Assembly: GCF_934202235.1 (NCBI RefSeq)
Contig: NZ_CAKPXS010000002.1
Coordinates: 1-64,000, forward strand
DNA from: an uncultured Limosilactobacillus sp.
GTDB lineage: Bacteria; Bacillota; Bacilli; Lactobacillales; Lactobacillaceae
DNA length: 64,000 nucleotides
Direction: 5' to 3'
The notes beneath the pieces are model-generated. The model did no database searches, had not been told where the DNA came from, and saw only the letters and a program-made list of their open reading frames with translations. Both the position numbers and the translations under genes were made by a program. Within the stretch, counting starts at the first letter, position 1. Every line of letters begins with the position of its first letter. This document shows, piece after piece, positions 23,234-32,458 of this stretch.

Positions 23234-24838
23234 TTATGACTTTTGAGCTTGTTCAAATTGTTGGTGGTAGTCAGCTAGCAATTCCAAGACGTGCTGACCA
23301 ATTACCTGGTAGTCCTTGGTTGGCAGGTTGGCTTCAGAAACCCGCAGTTCACCGGGCTTAGTCCCAAACCCAACACCGTCAACGAGGACGACGCTGCTTT
23401 TCTCTGCTAATTTTAAGAGGAAGTCAACTTGTTCAAAGTTGTCTGCCAGGTATTCGCGGAACTGGTGACCATAGCGTTGTTCTGCCAGTCCGTAAATATC
23501 AATTAGTGAGTAGTAATGAGTGTTGGAGTCACTCTCGTCTTTTGGTGCGCCCATGGCGTTATGCAATTTCTCGTAACGAGCGGAGATCAATTGACGAGTT
23601 TGGTCGATGTAGGAATCCGAACCGCCATCGTGGTCTTGCGTTATCAGGTGGCTCATGGCAAAGAGAACGGCCATGATCTGCTGTGGCGTCGATAGTCCCG
23701 CCGTGTGATAGAGACCAATGGACCGGCTATCCGCGCAGAGGCGGTCGATAAACTTCATTTTATCAGGATGGAGCACGACTGACCGGTACCGTTGTTGCAA
23801 CTGCTGTTGAAGGTACTGTGGTAGCCGGGTAATTGTATCGTCAAAAACGTTTTCCTTATTGAGAGCAACTAAGCCTAGCCGCCAACCGGTACAGCCATAC
23901 AACTTGGAAAAGGAATAGACCAGCATGGTGTTATGCGGTGCCGCTTGGTAAACACTATGGAAGTGAGGGACAAACGTTCCGTAGACTTCATCGCTAATGA
24001 TCATTAAGTCGGGGCGTTTGCGGACAACGTCACGAATAGCTGCTAAGTCCTTCTCGTTGAATGCTTTGGAACCCGGGTTGGTGGGATTGACAACGATAAA
24101 GGCCTTGATCGCCGGGTCAGTGAGTTTCTCAATTTCCCGCGGGTTGACTTCCCAGTTATTTTTTTCGTAGGAACGAATATCGACTTCCACCAGCTCATAG
24201 TCGTTTAAGACCGGGATCTGGAGGTAGGGCGGGAAAATTGGCGTATTAATGGCAATTTTATCGCCTGCTGACAAAAGATGATTTTCCTTCAACGAATTAA
24301 AGGCGTAAGCGATTGCTGCCGTGGCACCTTCAGTGGGGAAAAGTTGGGTTTGGTTAAGCAGTTGATCATCATGGTAGGCAATACTTTTCAAGTAGTGATT
24401 AAGAATTACTTCGGTCAGCGAAAGGCAGCGGTCAGGGTCGGGGTAGTCGTTACCCAAAATACCGTTAACCCATTCGGCCACTAACTCGTCGCCTGATAGC
24501 TGGTAGTGACGGTGACAGTAGTCAATTGCTGTGATGATAAAGCGGTCTTCAGAACGGTTCTCTGGCTGCAGGAAGTGCTTCAACCGCTGAAAAACACCAG
24601 TAGTTTCCAGGTAACCAGCCATCTGGCCCTGGTCCATGGCCCGGCGAGAATCATGGACCCCAAATTGTGTCAGCCGGGCAAAGGCAAGTCGCGACTGCGT
24701 TTGAATCCAGTTCGGGTTTCCCCGGCCGGCATTTAAGAAGTTATTGCCGTGTTCGTTTTGTTTGGCAATTTCCTTCATCTCGGAGCTGATTTCAAAGGCC
24801 CCCAGCTTCTCTAAGGCTTGTTCGTTATCGTTTTTCAT
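23234..24838 (-). CDS. aspD: Bifunctional aspartate aminotransferase / aspartate 4-decarboxylase
   Basis: The 534-residue PLP enzyme has aminotransferase fold-I landmarks: NPTNPGS (251-257), SDEVYG (282-287) and the PLP-lysine motif YSFSKLYGCTGWRLG with Lys312. The extra length and the LNAGRGNPNW entry motif mark the aspartate 4-decarboxylase (AsdA/AspD) branch rather than ordinary AspAT. It converts L-aspartate to L-alanine and CO2, consuming a cytoplasmic proton. With the AspT aspartate:alanine antiporter this yields proton-motive force, but no aspT gene is adjacent. An in-frame start nine codons upstream exists; the chosen ATG has GAGGAGGG at good spacing. Confidence 0.92.
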   Translation of the reverse strand: MKNDNEQALEKLGAFEISSEMKEIAKQNEHGNNFLNAGRGNPNWIQTQSRLAFARLTQFGVHDSRRAMDQGQMAGYLETTGVFQRLKHFLQPENRSEDRFIITAIDYCHRHYQLSGDELVAEWVNGILGNDYPDPDRCLSLTEVILNHYLKSIAYHDDQLLNQTQLFPTEGATAAIAYAFNSLKENHLLSAGDKIAINTPIFPPYLQIPVLNDYELVEVDIRSYEKNNWEVNPREIEKLTDPAIKAFIVVNPTNPGSKAFNEKDLAAIRDVVRKRPDLMIISDEVYGTFVPHFHSVYQAAPHNTMLVYSFSKLYGCTGWRLGLVALNKENVFDDTITRLPQYLQQQLQQRYRSVVLHPDKMKFIDRLCADSRSIGLYHTAGLSTPQQIMAVLFAMSHLITQDHDGGSDSYIDQTRQLISARYEKLHNAMGAPKDESDSNTHYYSLIDIYGLAEQRYGHQFREYLADNFEQVDFLLKLAEKSSVVLVDGVGFGTKPGELRVSEANLPTKDYQVIGQHVLELLADYHQQFEQAQKS

Positions 24839-25017
24839 GGTAGCCCTCCTCTTGCTGTGGTCCACAACTATCTCCTTCTATAATAACATTTTCGTTCGCC
24901 TGGGAGCTGTAATCAACTGTCACAACATTTTAATATGCTTGTCGGTGATTTATTGATAAAATACCTATACTATGTGTTTGTCATCAAAAAAATAATATTA
25001 ATTAGGGAGGAACGACC

Positions 25018-28000
25018 GTGGGAAAGAATAATCTGCAGATTGTAAGACGGAAGACTGTTAGTCAACGGCAGCGTTTTGGCTTACGGAAACTCGGTGTGGG
25101 GGTTGCATCAGTGATGCTGGGGGTAACCTTCTTTGCCGGGCAGGGCTTAGTGGCCCATGCGGATAGTAATACTACTACTGACCAGGCCACAGTGGCTGCC
25201 AACAGTAGTGTGTTAACGCAGTCTGGGACTTCTGATAAGACAAGCCACCAAGGAGGGACAACAGCCCAAACTGACCAGGAAGTATCAGCAAAGAGCACGG
25301 GTGGCGGTATTGTGGGCTTAACACGATCTACCAGTACTGTTGAAAATAGTAGCACCGCAACTGCTCCGGCAATATCAACCACTGGTGACCACAGGATTTC
25401 ATCCGCACCAAATACTTCTTCAACTAATGATCAAGCAACAGCTTCGGCACTTGTTCATGATGAAGCTAAATTAACGCTTAATTTTAAAGATAATGTTAAT
25501 CCGGATAATCACTTCGCGGCGGTGACGATCAGCGGACAGCTTGGTAAAGACGTGGCTGACCAGTTAATTCAAGCTATTCGTCAAAAGGAAGCCCAGCATT
25601 ACGTCTATGATGGGGATGATGGCAAATTATTCTACTATGACTATGGGGATAAGTGTGCCGCTCTGAACAAGAGTGAGGTCACTTTAAACCAGGCGCACCA
25701 AACCGTGACGATCTCACTGGGGCATCATTATAAGTGGGTTTATCATAACCAGCCGACAAACCAACCCGGCTTAACTAAAGATGATTTGAACCACACGTAT
25801 ATGCAAACAATCAACTATGTTTACCCTGATAGTTCTCAAAACAAGACGGTAGTGAATACATTAACCGCCTATCGTAGTGCCAAGGTGGACGAAACTACTG
25901 GTGAAATCAGTTATGACAAGTGGACTTACACTGATTACAAGAACGAATGGCCAGAGATTGTCCTACCTTCAGCTTCCGGAAAGGCTTACCTCGATCCAGC
26001 TGGCTGGCATTACTATGACCCAGACAACTATTCGCCAACGAAGGTGCGTTATGAGCCGGTTTGGTATGAAGACGAAAACGCTGATGGGCAGAAGATCCTT
26101 CGTGGTCGGAAGTGCGATGGCCATGATGTCACGATCAATGCTTACCTCGGCAATATTACTTACCACCTCAAGTATGTTAATGCGTTGACGGGGCAGACCT
26201 TAGCAGTCCCGACGAAACATAAGGACGACGTCACGGATGGTCGTGGCAACTATGATGTTCAGTTTGGCCTGAACGCTGCTGAGACCACCATTGGCCAGTT
26301 CCAGTCTTCACAGTTAAATGGGCCCTTTATTGCATCGATTCCTGGCTACAAATTTGTCGAGGGTGATTTAACCGGTACTGACATTAAAGGTGACTACAAC
26401 GTCCTAAAGGACCAACAGATCGGGTCAACTGACCGGACACTGGTTCTCAAGTATGCACCGTTATCACCAATTGAAATTCAGTTTGTCGATCAGGACCGTA
26501 ATCAGGTATTAAAGAAGATTACGATGCCAACTACTGATGCGTTGCCAGGAACAGTGGGCGACGCGGAAAAGATTGGACCGTACAATTACGAGACTCATCA
26601 GCTGGATGACATTCCAGGTTATGAGTACACTGGTAAACATTCCGCTAACGTTGATGGCTTTGTCGGTCAAATCCAAACCAAGGATAGCAAAAACCCAATT
26701 GTGGTGAAATATTACTACCAAGAAATTCCTGGGCAAAGCAAGGTTGCTGAATATACTCGGAAGTCACTCGAAGTTCCATATTTAGATGATTCATGGGTAC
26801 CAACGCTGAATGAACGTTATGATGGGGACCCGATTGACTATACCGGTGTCGATCAGGGGGTTAAGGACCATTCCGAGAAGACGGGGTTCGAGTTTATCGG
26901 CGCCCTCAACAGCAAGGATGGTCGTTATTCTTCGAAAACGAAGACGATTTTGACCTACGTCTTTACGCCGCGCCAAAAAGTCACGGTCAACTACATTAAC
27001 CTATTGACTGGCAAAAAAATGACGGAAGCTAATGGTGCGGACTCGACGGTGATGCTGACACCAACCGCGGCTGATGACAATCATGACTGGCAGTGGACTA
27101 GTGATCAGAAGGCATTTGCTGGCTATCATTTTGTATCAGTTGACCGTTCAACTAGTGGCAAGTATGGTTTCTTGGAACAAGAGGTCAACTACTACTACCT
27201 GCCGGTTGCCAAGCAAGAAACTGACCAGAAGACCGCCAAGCGGATTATTCACTTTGTGACTAACCGTCCACAGCACGAGTCGCTTCAAGACAACCAAACA
27301 CAGGTCATTAACTACACGACCACTTACTACACCTACAATGGTAAACTCGTCAACGTGAAGGCAGTGCAGCAGGATGGGAAGACTATCTACGTGGTGGACC
27401 CCGCTAACCAGGAAACTCCGCAGAAGGTTTGGCATGTGGCCACAGGTGGTAACCAAGGAGTCGTCGTTAGTGGTGACGGGGACAGCTACCAGCAGGTTCA
27501 ACAGGACCAGGTTGATGTTACTGGTGGGGCCTTGAAAGGTCACTGGGTTATCGAAAAGGCGGCCCAGGAAACCGTTGATGGCCCAGTAATTACCACGAAC
27601 GATGCACCGCAAGAACAGATTAGTAGTGACATTGCCAACGGCACCGTTGAAAATGTTTACCTGATTTATGACTTGACCAACAGCCATGATGAACAAATGA
27701 CCTTTACCCGCCAGGTTAACTACCGGGGAACAAAAGATGGCGGACAAAGCTACCAGGATGTCAATGGTTCACCGGACGGTAAGAGCCATTATCAGCAAAC
27801 GCTGACCTTTACCCGTCACGTGGTGCAAAATTCGCGCAATGAAGTCATTTCTACTAGTGAATGGGTCCCGCAGACAAGTAACGAATTAGCCACCGTTGTT
27901 TCTCAGCGGCCATCCCAGGTGGGATATGACATGGTGGATGTCGATCGGGTTGACGCGAAAACTATTAACCCGCATGACTATCACTACACTGGTCAGCCAA

Positions 28001-29121
28001 TTGACTTGGGGACGACTACCGTTACTTACCGGACGAACGTGGCACAAAATAAGACGGTAACCCGCCACATTTACTACCATGACGCTGTTACGGGTGAAAA
28101 GATCAGTGATGAACTGGCCAAGCAGGGTATTCACGCCAATGTCCCGGACATTACACAAACGGTTAACTACACCCGGCTGGCAGTTTACGATAAGTTTGGT
28201 GTCTTTCTGGGTTACGCCCAGTTGGAAACTGGGACAAATGGCTTGGCTAAGAAGGATGCCAACGGTCAGCCAATTGCCAAGAAAGGCGTTGATGGTCAAC
28301 CACTAATCGCTGGTCAGGGTGCCAATGATGGCTGGGTACCATTCGGGTCCTTTGCTGAATACCCGGCTCAAGGTTCGCCAGACTTAACCCGTTACGGCTA
28401 CAAGCAGGCACAGTCTTCGGACCAGGTAACTAACAAGGGTGACGCGGCAGAAGTCGCTACCCACACATCAACACCAGCACACGATGGTGATGACTTGAAC
28501 GTTTACTACTTCCATGACCAGGAGGAAGTTGACGGGACCCACCCAGGGGTAGAGGCTGATCAGTTAACTAAGACCTTTACCCGGACGATTGTCTACCGGG
28601 GGACGCGTGACCATGGCCAGTCCTACCAGGATGTCAACGGCTCACCAACGGGTACTCACCGCTATGTTCAGACACTGACCTTTACCCGGAAGGCGATCAT
28701 CGATAGCGTGACCCATAAAGTGTTGGGCTACACTAACTGGACAGCAGATCAGTCGTCCTTTGCCGCGGTCGACTCACAAAGTCCGGTAGCAGTGGACTAC
28801 CAGACAGTCGACCGACCGGAAGTGTCAGCACTGACTGTGGACCCTGATTCCGACCAGACCGACTTAGGAACCGTTATCGTAACCTACCAGGCAGAGCCGC
28901 AACCAACTACCGGTCATCCAGGTACTAACCAGCTAGGTAGTTCAACTGGCAAGGAAACTGACGACACGACTTCGCTTACCCAGCAACGGACTGGTAAGAA
29001 ACAGTCGTCAGATGCCCAGAAGTTGCCACAAACGGGTAATGACCGTTCGGCAGTGCTGGCATGTTTAGGACTATTCGGACTGTTATTGGGCTTCGGTTGG
29101 GGCCAGAAGAAGCAGGACTAG
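25018..29121 (+). CDS. YSIRK/LPQTG MucBP-domain surface adhesin (1367 aa)
   Basis: It starts at GTG with TTAGGGAGG upstream. The YSIRK-type signal FGLRKLGVGVASVMLG is followed by a Ser/Thr-rich linker (residues ~45-150). Next come several MucBP-like beta modules with the recurring VxYxN/DxxTGKxx and GYxxxxVD patterns. Two closely related modules share the RGTKDGGQSYQDVNGSP / RGTRDHGQSYQDVNGSP core (about residues 900-1000 and 1190-1290). The anchor is LPQTG (29023-29037), a hydrophobic helix and GQKKQD. Export through Sec and wall anchoring by sortase A follow from the signals. Adhesion to mucus or epithelium is inferred from the family. It is monocistronic, with a strong terminator. Confidence 0.92.
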   Translation: MGKNNLQIVRRKTVSQRQRFGLRKLGVGVASVMLGVTFFAGQGLVAHADSNTTTDQATVAANSSVLTQSGTSDKTSHQGGTTAQTDQEVSAKSTGGGIVGLTRSTSTVENSSTATAPAISTTGDHRISSAPNTSSTNDQATASALVHDEAKLTLNFKDNVNPDNHFAAVTISGQLGKDVADQLIQAIRQKEAQHYVYDGDDGKLFYYDYGDKCAALNKSEVTLNQAHQTVTISLGHHYKWVYHNQPTNQPGLTKDDLNHTYMQTINYVYPDSSQNKTVVNTLTAYRSAKVDETTGEISYDKWTYTDYKNEWPEIVLPSASGKAYLDPAGWHYYDPDNYSPTKVRYEPVWYEDENADGQKILRGRKCDGHDVTINAYLGNITYHLKYVNALTGQTLAVPTKHKDDVTDGRGNYDVQFGLNAAETTIGQFQSSQLNGPFIASIPGYKFVEGDLTGTDIKGDYNVLKDQQIGSTDRTLVLKYAPLSPIEIQFVDQDRNQVLKKITMPTTDALPGTVGDAEKIGPYNYETHQLDDIPGYEYTGKHSANVDGFVGQIQTKDSKNPIVVKYYYQEIPGQSKVAEYTRKSLEVPYLDDSWVPTLNERYDGDPIDYTGVDQGVKDHSEKTGFEFIGALNSKDGRYSSKTKTILTYVFTPRQKVTVNYINLLTGKKMTEANGADSTVMLTPTAADDNHDWQWTSDQKAFAGYHFVSVDRSTSGKYGFLEQEVNYYYLPVAKQETDQKTAKRIIHFVTNRPQHESLQDNQTQVINYTTTYYTYNGKLVNVKAVQQDGKTIYVVDPANQETPQKVWHVATGGNQGVVVSGDGDSYQQVQQDQVDVTGGALKGHWVIEKAAQETVDGPVITTNDAPQEQISSDIANGTVENVYLIYDLTNSHDEQMTFTRQVNYRGTKDGGQSYQDVNGSPDGKSHYQQTLTFTRHVVQNSRNEVISTSEWVPQTSNELATVVSQRPSQVGYDMVDVDRVDAKTINPHDYHYTGQPIDLGTTTVTYRTNVAQNKTVTRHIYYHDAVTGEKISDELAKQGIHANVPDITQTVNYTRLAVYDKFGVFLGYAQLETGTNGLAKKDANGQPIAKKGVDGQPLIAGQGANDGWVPFGSFAEYPAQGSPDLTRYGYKQAQSSDQVTNKGDAAEVATHTSTPAHDGDDLNVYYFHDQEEVDGTHPGVEADQLTKTFTRTIVYRGTRDHGQSYQDVNGSPTGTHRYVQTLTFTRKAIIDSVTHKVLGYTNWTADQSSFAAVDSQSPVAVDYQTVDRPEVSALTVDPDSDQTDLGTVIVTYQAEPQPTTGHPGTNQLGSSTGKETDDTTSLTQQRTGKKQSSDAQKLPQTGNDRSAVLACLGLFGLLLGFGWGQKKQD
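27690..28900 (+). repeat. Internal duplicated module of the 1367-aa adhesin
   Basis: The segments around 27700-27950 and 28570-28830 encode paralogous modules (FTRxxxYRGTxDxGQSYQDVNGSP, xxYxQTLTFTR) offset by about 0.87 kb, with a different module between them. Confidence 0.75.
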
Positions 29122-29163
29122 GCTGTAAGTTAACTTTCGCAGTGACAATTAATAATTAGCGAA

Positions 29164-29205
29164 GACCATGATGGCAGTCGTGAACCCCATCATGGTCTTT
29201 TTTTG
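29164..29205 (+). terminator. Intrinsic terminator of the 1367-aa adhesin gene
   Basis: A perfect 11-bp stem GACCATGATGG / CCATCATGGTC is followed by seven Ts. Confidence 0.92.
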
Positions 29206-29233
29206 TTCGAAAAATTCTAAGACACCATTTAAT

Positions 29234-29256
29234 ATTTGTGTTAATATAAGACAAAT
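29234..29256 (+). promoter_or_regulatory. Putative TetR operator
   Basis: A 23-bp dyad ATTTGTgTTA-N3-TAAgACAAAT (lower case marks the only mismatched arm position) lies 34 bp upstream of the tetR start. It is the expected position and size for autoregulation of the tetR-yhgE operon. Confidence 0.6.
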
Positions 29257-29289
29257 AAAAAATGTGTCGCATTATGAAAGGAGATTGTG

Positions 29290-29844
29290 ATGGGATTAAC
29301 ACGTACCGAGCGCGACTTCCAAGTCGCCCTGTTGAAGTTACTGGCTAACCAGTCATTTTTATCGTTGACGGTGGATCAGATTTGCCAGGAAGCAATGATG
29401 CACCGTAGTAGTTTTTACCGCTACTTTAATGACAAATACGACTTATTGAAGCACACGGTAAACCAGCAGATAACGGTGCTGATTGACCAGGGGAATGATG
29501 AAATTACCAACGTTGTGGCGTGGCTGGAGCAGCATAAAACGCTGCTGCGCAATTTAGCTACTGGCAAGAATAATAGTTCCTTGTACGCCACTCTGGTGAA
29601 CCTGCTTGCGGATATCATTTTGGACCGCTACGAGCGAAAAGTGGATGACCGCCTGGTACAGTCAATCGCCAAGTTTCCTAACCAGGAAACGGCGGCTTAC
29701 ATGTTGAGTGCCAGCATTGTCGGGGCATTTTATTGGTGGCGTAGTCAAGATTATGCGGTTGACCAGCAGACGATCCTTCACAACGCAAATCAATTTGTAA
29801 ACTGGTTGGCTGATCAACCATCATTAGGAGGGAAACGTGAATGA
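29290..29844 (+). CDS. TetR-family transcriptional regulator
   Basis: The 184-residue protein has an N-terminal TetR helix-turn-helix (residues ~8-55: FQVALLKLLANQSFLSLTVDQICQEA then HRSSFYRYFNDKYDLLKH). The C-terminal ligand domain resembles the DhaS/TetR_C_8 group. The frame also opens at an upstream GTG; I chose the adjoining ATG, which has GAAAGGAGA ahead. The stop overlaps the start of the yhgE-like gene (ATGA), so the two are translationally coupled. It probably represses this operon through the 23-bp dyad upstream. The inducer is unknown. Confidence 0.9.
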   Translation: MGLTRTERDFQVALLKLLANQSFLSLTVDQICQEAMMHRSSFYRYFNDKYDLLKHTVNQQITVLIDQGNDEITNVVAWLEQHKTLLRNLATGKNNSSLYATLVNLLADIILDRYERKVDDRLVQSIAKFPNQETAAYMLSASIVGAFYWWRSQDYAVDQQTILHNANQFVNWLADQPSLGGKRE

Positions 29845-32402
29845 AACGATTAAAGGCTTTTTTGATCCGGCCATCATGGGCGGTGGCTGTCATGATCATT
29901 GTCGCGGTTGCCGCGCCACTGATGTACAGCTTGTCCTTTATTAAATCAGTGTGGAATCCAACTGCTTACACTGGTCGACTACCAGTAGCAGTGGTCAATA
30001 ATGACCGGCCAGTCCACTACCAGGGACAAACCCTCAATGTTGGCAGGCAGACGGTCCAGCAACTGAAACACAATCACCAGCTGGACTGGCAATTTGTCAA
30101 TAATCATCAAGCTAAAAAAGGAATGGCAAATCACCAGTACTATACGGTGATTACCATTCCCGATAGTTTTTCCCATAATGCTGCGACAGTTCTGCAAAAG
30201 CACCCGCGGCCTATGGTCCTGCGTTACCAAACGAATGATTCGCAAAACTACCTGGCGGCCACGATTAGCGAAACCGGGATGACGCACCTAAATACGCAGG
30301 TTCGGGCGGCAGTGACTAAGGCCTACGCGGCAGCACTTTTTCAGAACTTAAGCCGCTTAGACCGTGGGATGGATACTGCTGCCAGTGGTGCCCACCAGTT
30401 CAGTAGTGGGCTAGTGACGATGGCTAGTGGGACTAAGCGTTATGTTGTCGGCGTTTCACAGGTCAATGCCGGAGTGCAAACCTTGCAAACAAAAGTAACG
30501 TCGCTGCCTAATGCCACCCAACAATTGTCACATGGAGGTTGGCAACTGGCTGGCGGCTTACAGCAATATGCTGGTGGTGTTGGTCAGCTGTCACGGGGCT
30601 TGCAAGAACTAGCAAATCATTCAGGGCAGCTGACGGGTGGTACTGGGCGATTAGTAACCGGGTTGACGACCCTCAGTGGGCACTCCAATTCACTGCGTCA
30701 GGGTGCTCATCAGCTAAGTGCCGGAACGACTCAGCTGAATGGCGCCACCTCCCGCTCGCTGCGTCAGCTCAACATGCAGCCGATGATGTCGGCGATGAAC
30801 CAGGCACAGCAACTCCAGGGAAGACTTGCATACTTGAAAACAGGGCTAGATCAGGCACAGGCGGCGTTAGGAACCACTACAGCTAGTGCGCGACAAATCC
30901 AGGGCACCGCTAACCAGTTAACGAAGGCGGCTGACCAACTGGGCCGGCTCAAGACGGTTGCCCAAAATGACGCGGGGATTGCCGCTCATGACAGCCAAGC
31001 AGCGAGAACAGCTGCCCAGTTAGCGCAGAGAACGACGGATCCGGCGGTGAAAGCGGAACTAGCGCAGGTGGCTGCAACGACGGGGCAGAGTGCCCAGCAA
31101 GCGGCAGAGAATGCACTGACAATCCAGCAACTTTCCCCGGTGATGAACAATTTAGGCCAGTTGCAGGGGTCGTTGACTTCAATGCAACACCAGTTAAACC
31201 AACTATCTTCCCTGCAGACCGTGCTGTCATCGGCCCAGACAACAATCAGCCAGGCTGACCAACTGTTGACGACCCTGAATGGTTACCAAGGACAGCTGGG
31301 GACGATGTCGGAAAATGCCCAACAACTGGCGCAAGCTACTAAGCGAATTTCGGCAGGGGCGTCAGCGTTAGATGGTGGCCTTGCTCGTTATAGTCAGAGT
31401 GTTGACCAGGCGGCGGCAGGTGCTCACCAGCTTCACCAAGGATTGAATGGCTACGTAGCAGGAGTTCAACAGGCTAATACCGGAGCTACCCAGTTAGCAG
31501 GTGCCTCAACACCGCTAACAACGGGCGGCTTGAAGCTGGCCACTGGCCTCAACCAGTTAGCCCAGCAAGCACCACAATTCACTGCTGGTGTGGGTCGACT
31601 GGCGTACGGTACCCAGCAACTGACTGCTAATTCGTTGCCGTTGCTACAGGGAATTAACCTCTTGAGTCGGGGTGTTAACCGCCTGGCCGTCGGGTTGGCG
31701 AATGGTCAGCACCAGCTACACCAGCACCAGCCACACCGGCAAAGTGCGGAAATGTTTGCTTCGCCGACACGGCTTCAGCATGGCCACTACAGCCAAGTCC
31801 CTAACTATGGTCATGCGATGGCACCGTTTATGATGGCTACCGGCTTGTTTATTGGGGTCCTCATTTTTACTCTTGCCTTGCCATCCAGCCGGATTTTGGC
31901 AACCAATCGTCGCCGTTGCGCAATGATTATTCATGAGTTATTACTAGCATTAACCGCGGCATTATTGATGGTGATTATCCAAAGTGCTGGACTGGTAATG
32001 GCAGGCTTGCAGGTCCAACACCCCGGACAGTTACTAGTAGTGGGGATGGTTTATACTTTGGCGCAACTGGCTATTATGCAGGCGCTCACGATTATAATGG
32101 GCCGCTTTGGAACGGTCTTGGGATTGGTATTATTCGTCGCCCAACTCGGTGGCGCTGGCGGGATGTTCCCTATGGAATTGACCAATCACTTCTTCAACTT
32201 TATTCATCCCTGGTTGCCAATGACCTATGGGATCAACGGCTTCCGCCAGGCCTTAACCGGTGGCTTTAACCAGGCTTACTTGATCCAGAATGTTGTTATG
32301 CTGCTGCTGTTTGCCGGTGTAGCTTACGCGTTGATGTTGGTGGTGGCAGCACCGTTGAAACGGCGAGTTACTAACCGGCAACCAGTGGAAAGCTTGAACT
32401 AA
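29841..32402 (+). CDS. YhgE/Pip-family membrane protein
   Basis: The 853-residue protein has the YhgE/Pip layout. One N-terminal transmembrane helix (residues ~12-35, VAVMIIVAVAAPLMYSLSF) is followed by a ~600-residue extracellular region and five or so C-terminal helices (~645-840). The last of these carry the ABC-2-like FPMELTNHFFNFIHPWLPMTYGINGFR motif. The extracellular part is full of GA/Q-rich repeats such as LSxGxxQL and AxGAxQL, which predict long coiled coils. Relatives are phage-adsorption (Pip) or ESX-type secretion accessory proteins. In lactobacilli they often sit behind a TetR gene and may act in export or stress efflux. Substrate unknown. Confidence 0.87.
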   Translation: MKRLKAFLIRPSWAVAVMIIVAVAAPLMYSLSFIKSVWNPTAYTGRLPVAVVNNDRPVHYQGQTLNVGRQTVQQLKHNHQLDWQFVNNHQAKKGMANHQYYTVITIPDSFSHNAATVLQKHPRPMVLRYQTNDSQNYLAATISETGMTHLNTQVRAAVTKAYAAALFQNLSRLDRGMDTAASGAHQFSSGLVTMASGTKRYVVGVSQVNAGVQTLQTKVTSLPNATQQLSHGGWQLAGGLQQYAGGVGQLSRGLQELANHSGQLTGGTGRLVTGLTTLSGHSNSLRQGAHQLSAGTTQLNGATSRSLRQLNMQPMMSAMNQAQQLQGRLAYLKTGLDQAQAALGTTTASARQIQGTANQLTKAADQLGRLKTVAQNDAGIAAHDSQAARTAAQLAQRTTDPAVKAELAQVAATTGQSAQQAAENALTIQQLSPVMNNLGQLQGSLTSMQHQLNQLSSLQTVLSSAQTTISQADQLLTTLNGYQGQLGTMSENAQQLAQATKRISAGASALDGGLARYSQSVDQAAAGAHQLHQGLNGYVAGVQQANTGATQLAGASTPLTTGGLKLATGLNQLAQQAPQFTAGVGRLAYGTQQLTANSLPLLQGINLLSRGVNRLAVGLANGQHQLHQHQPHRQSAEMFASPTRLQHGHYSQVPNYGHAMAPFMMATGLFIGVLIFTLALPSSRILATNRRRCAMIIHELLLALTAALLMVIIQSAGLVMAGLQVQHPGQLLVVGMVYTLAQLAIMQALTIIMGRFGTVLGLVLFVAQLGGAGGMFPMELTNHFFNFIHPWLPMTYGINGFRQALTGGFNQAYLIQNVVMLLLFAGVAYALMLVVAAPLKRRVTNRQPVESLN

Positions 32403-32406
32403 TTAA

Positions 32407-32443
32407 AAAGCTGCTAGCCTGAGAAACCAGGTTAGCGGTTTTA
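32407..32443 (+). terminator. Terminator after the yhgE-like gene
   Basis: AGCTGCTAGCCTG / CAGGTTAGCGGTTTT forms the hairpin. It lies between convergent genes. Confidence 0.8.
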
Positions 32444-32458
32444 CTATGGAGCGATTTT

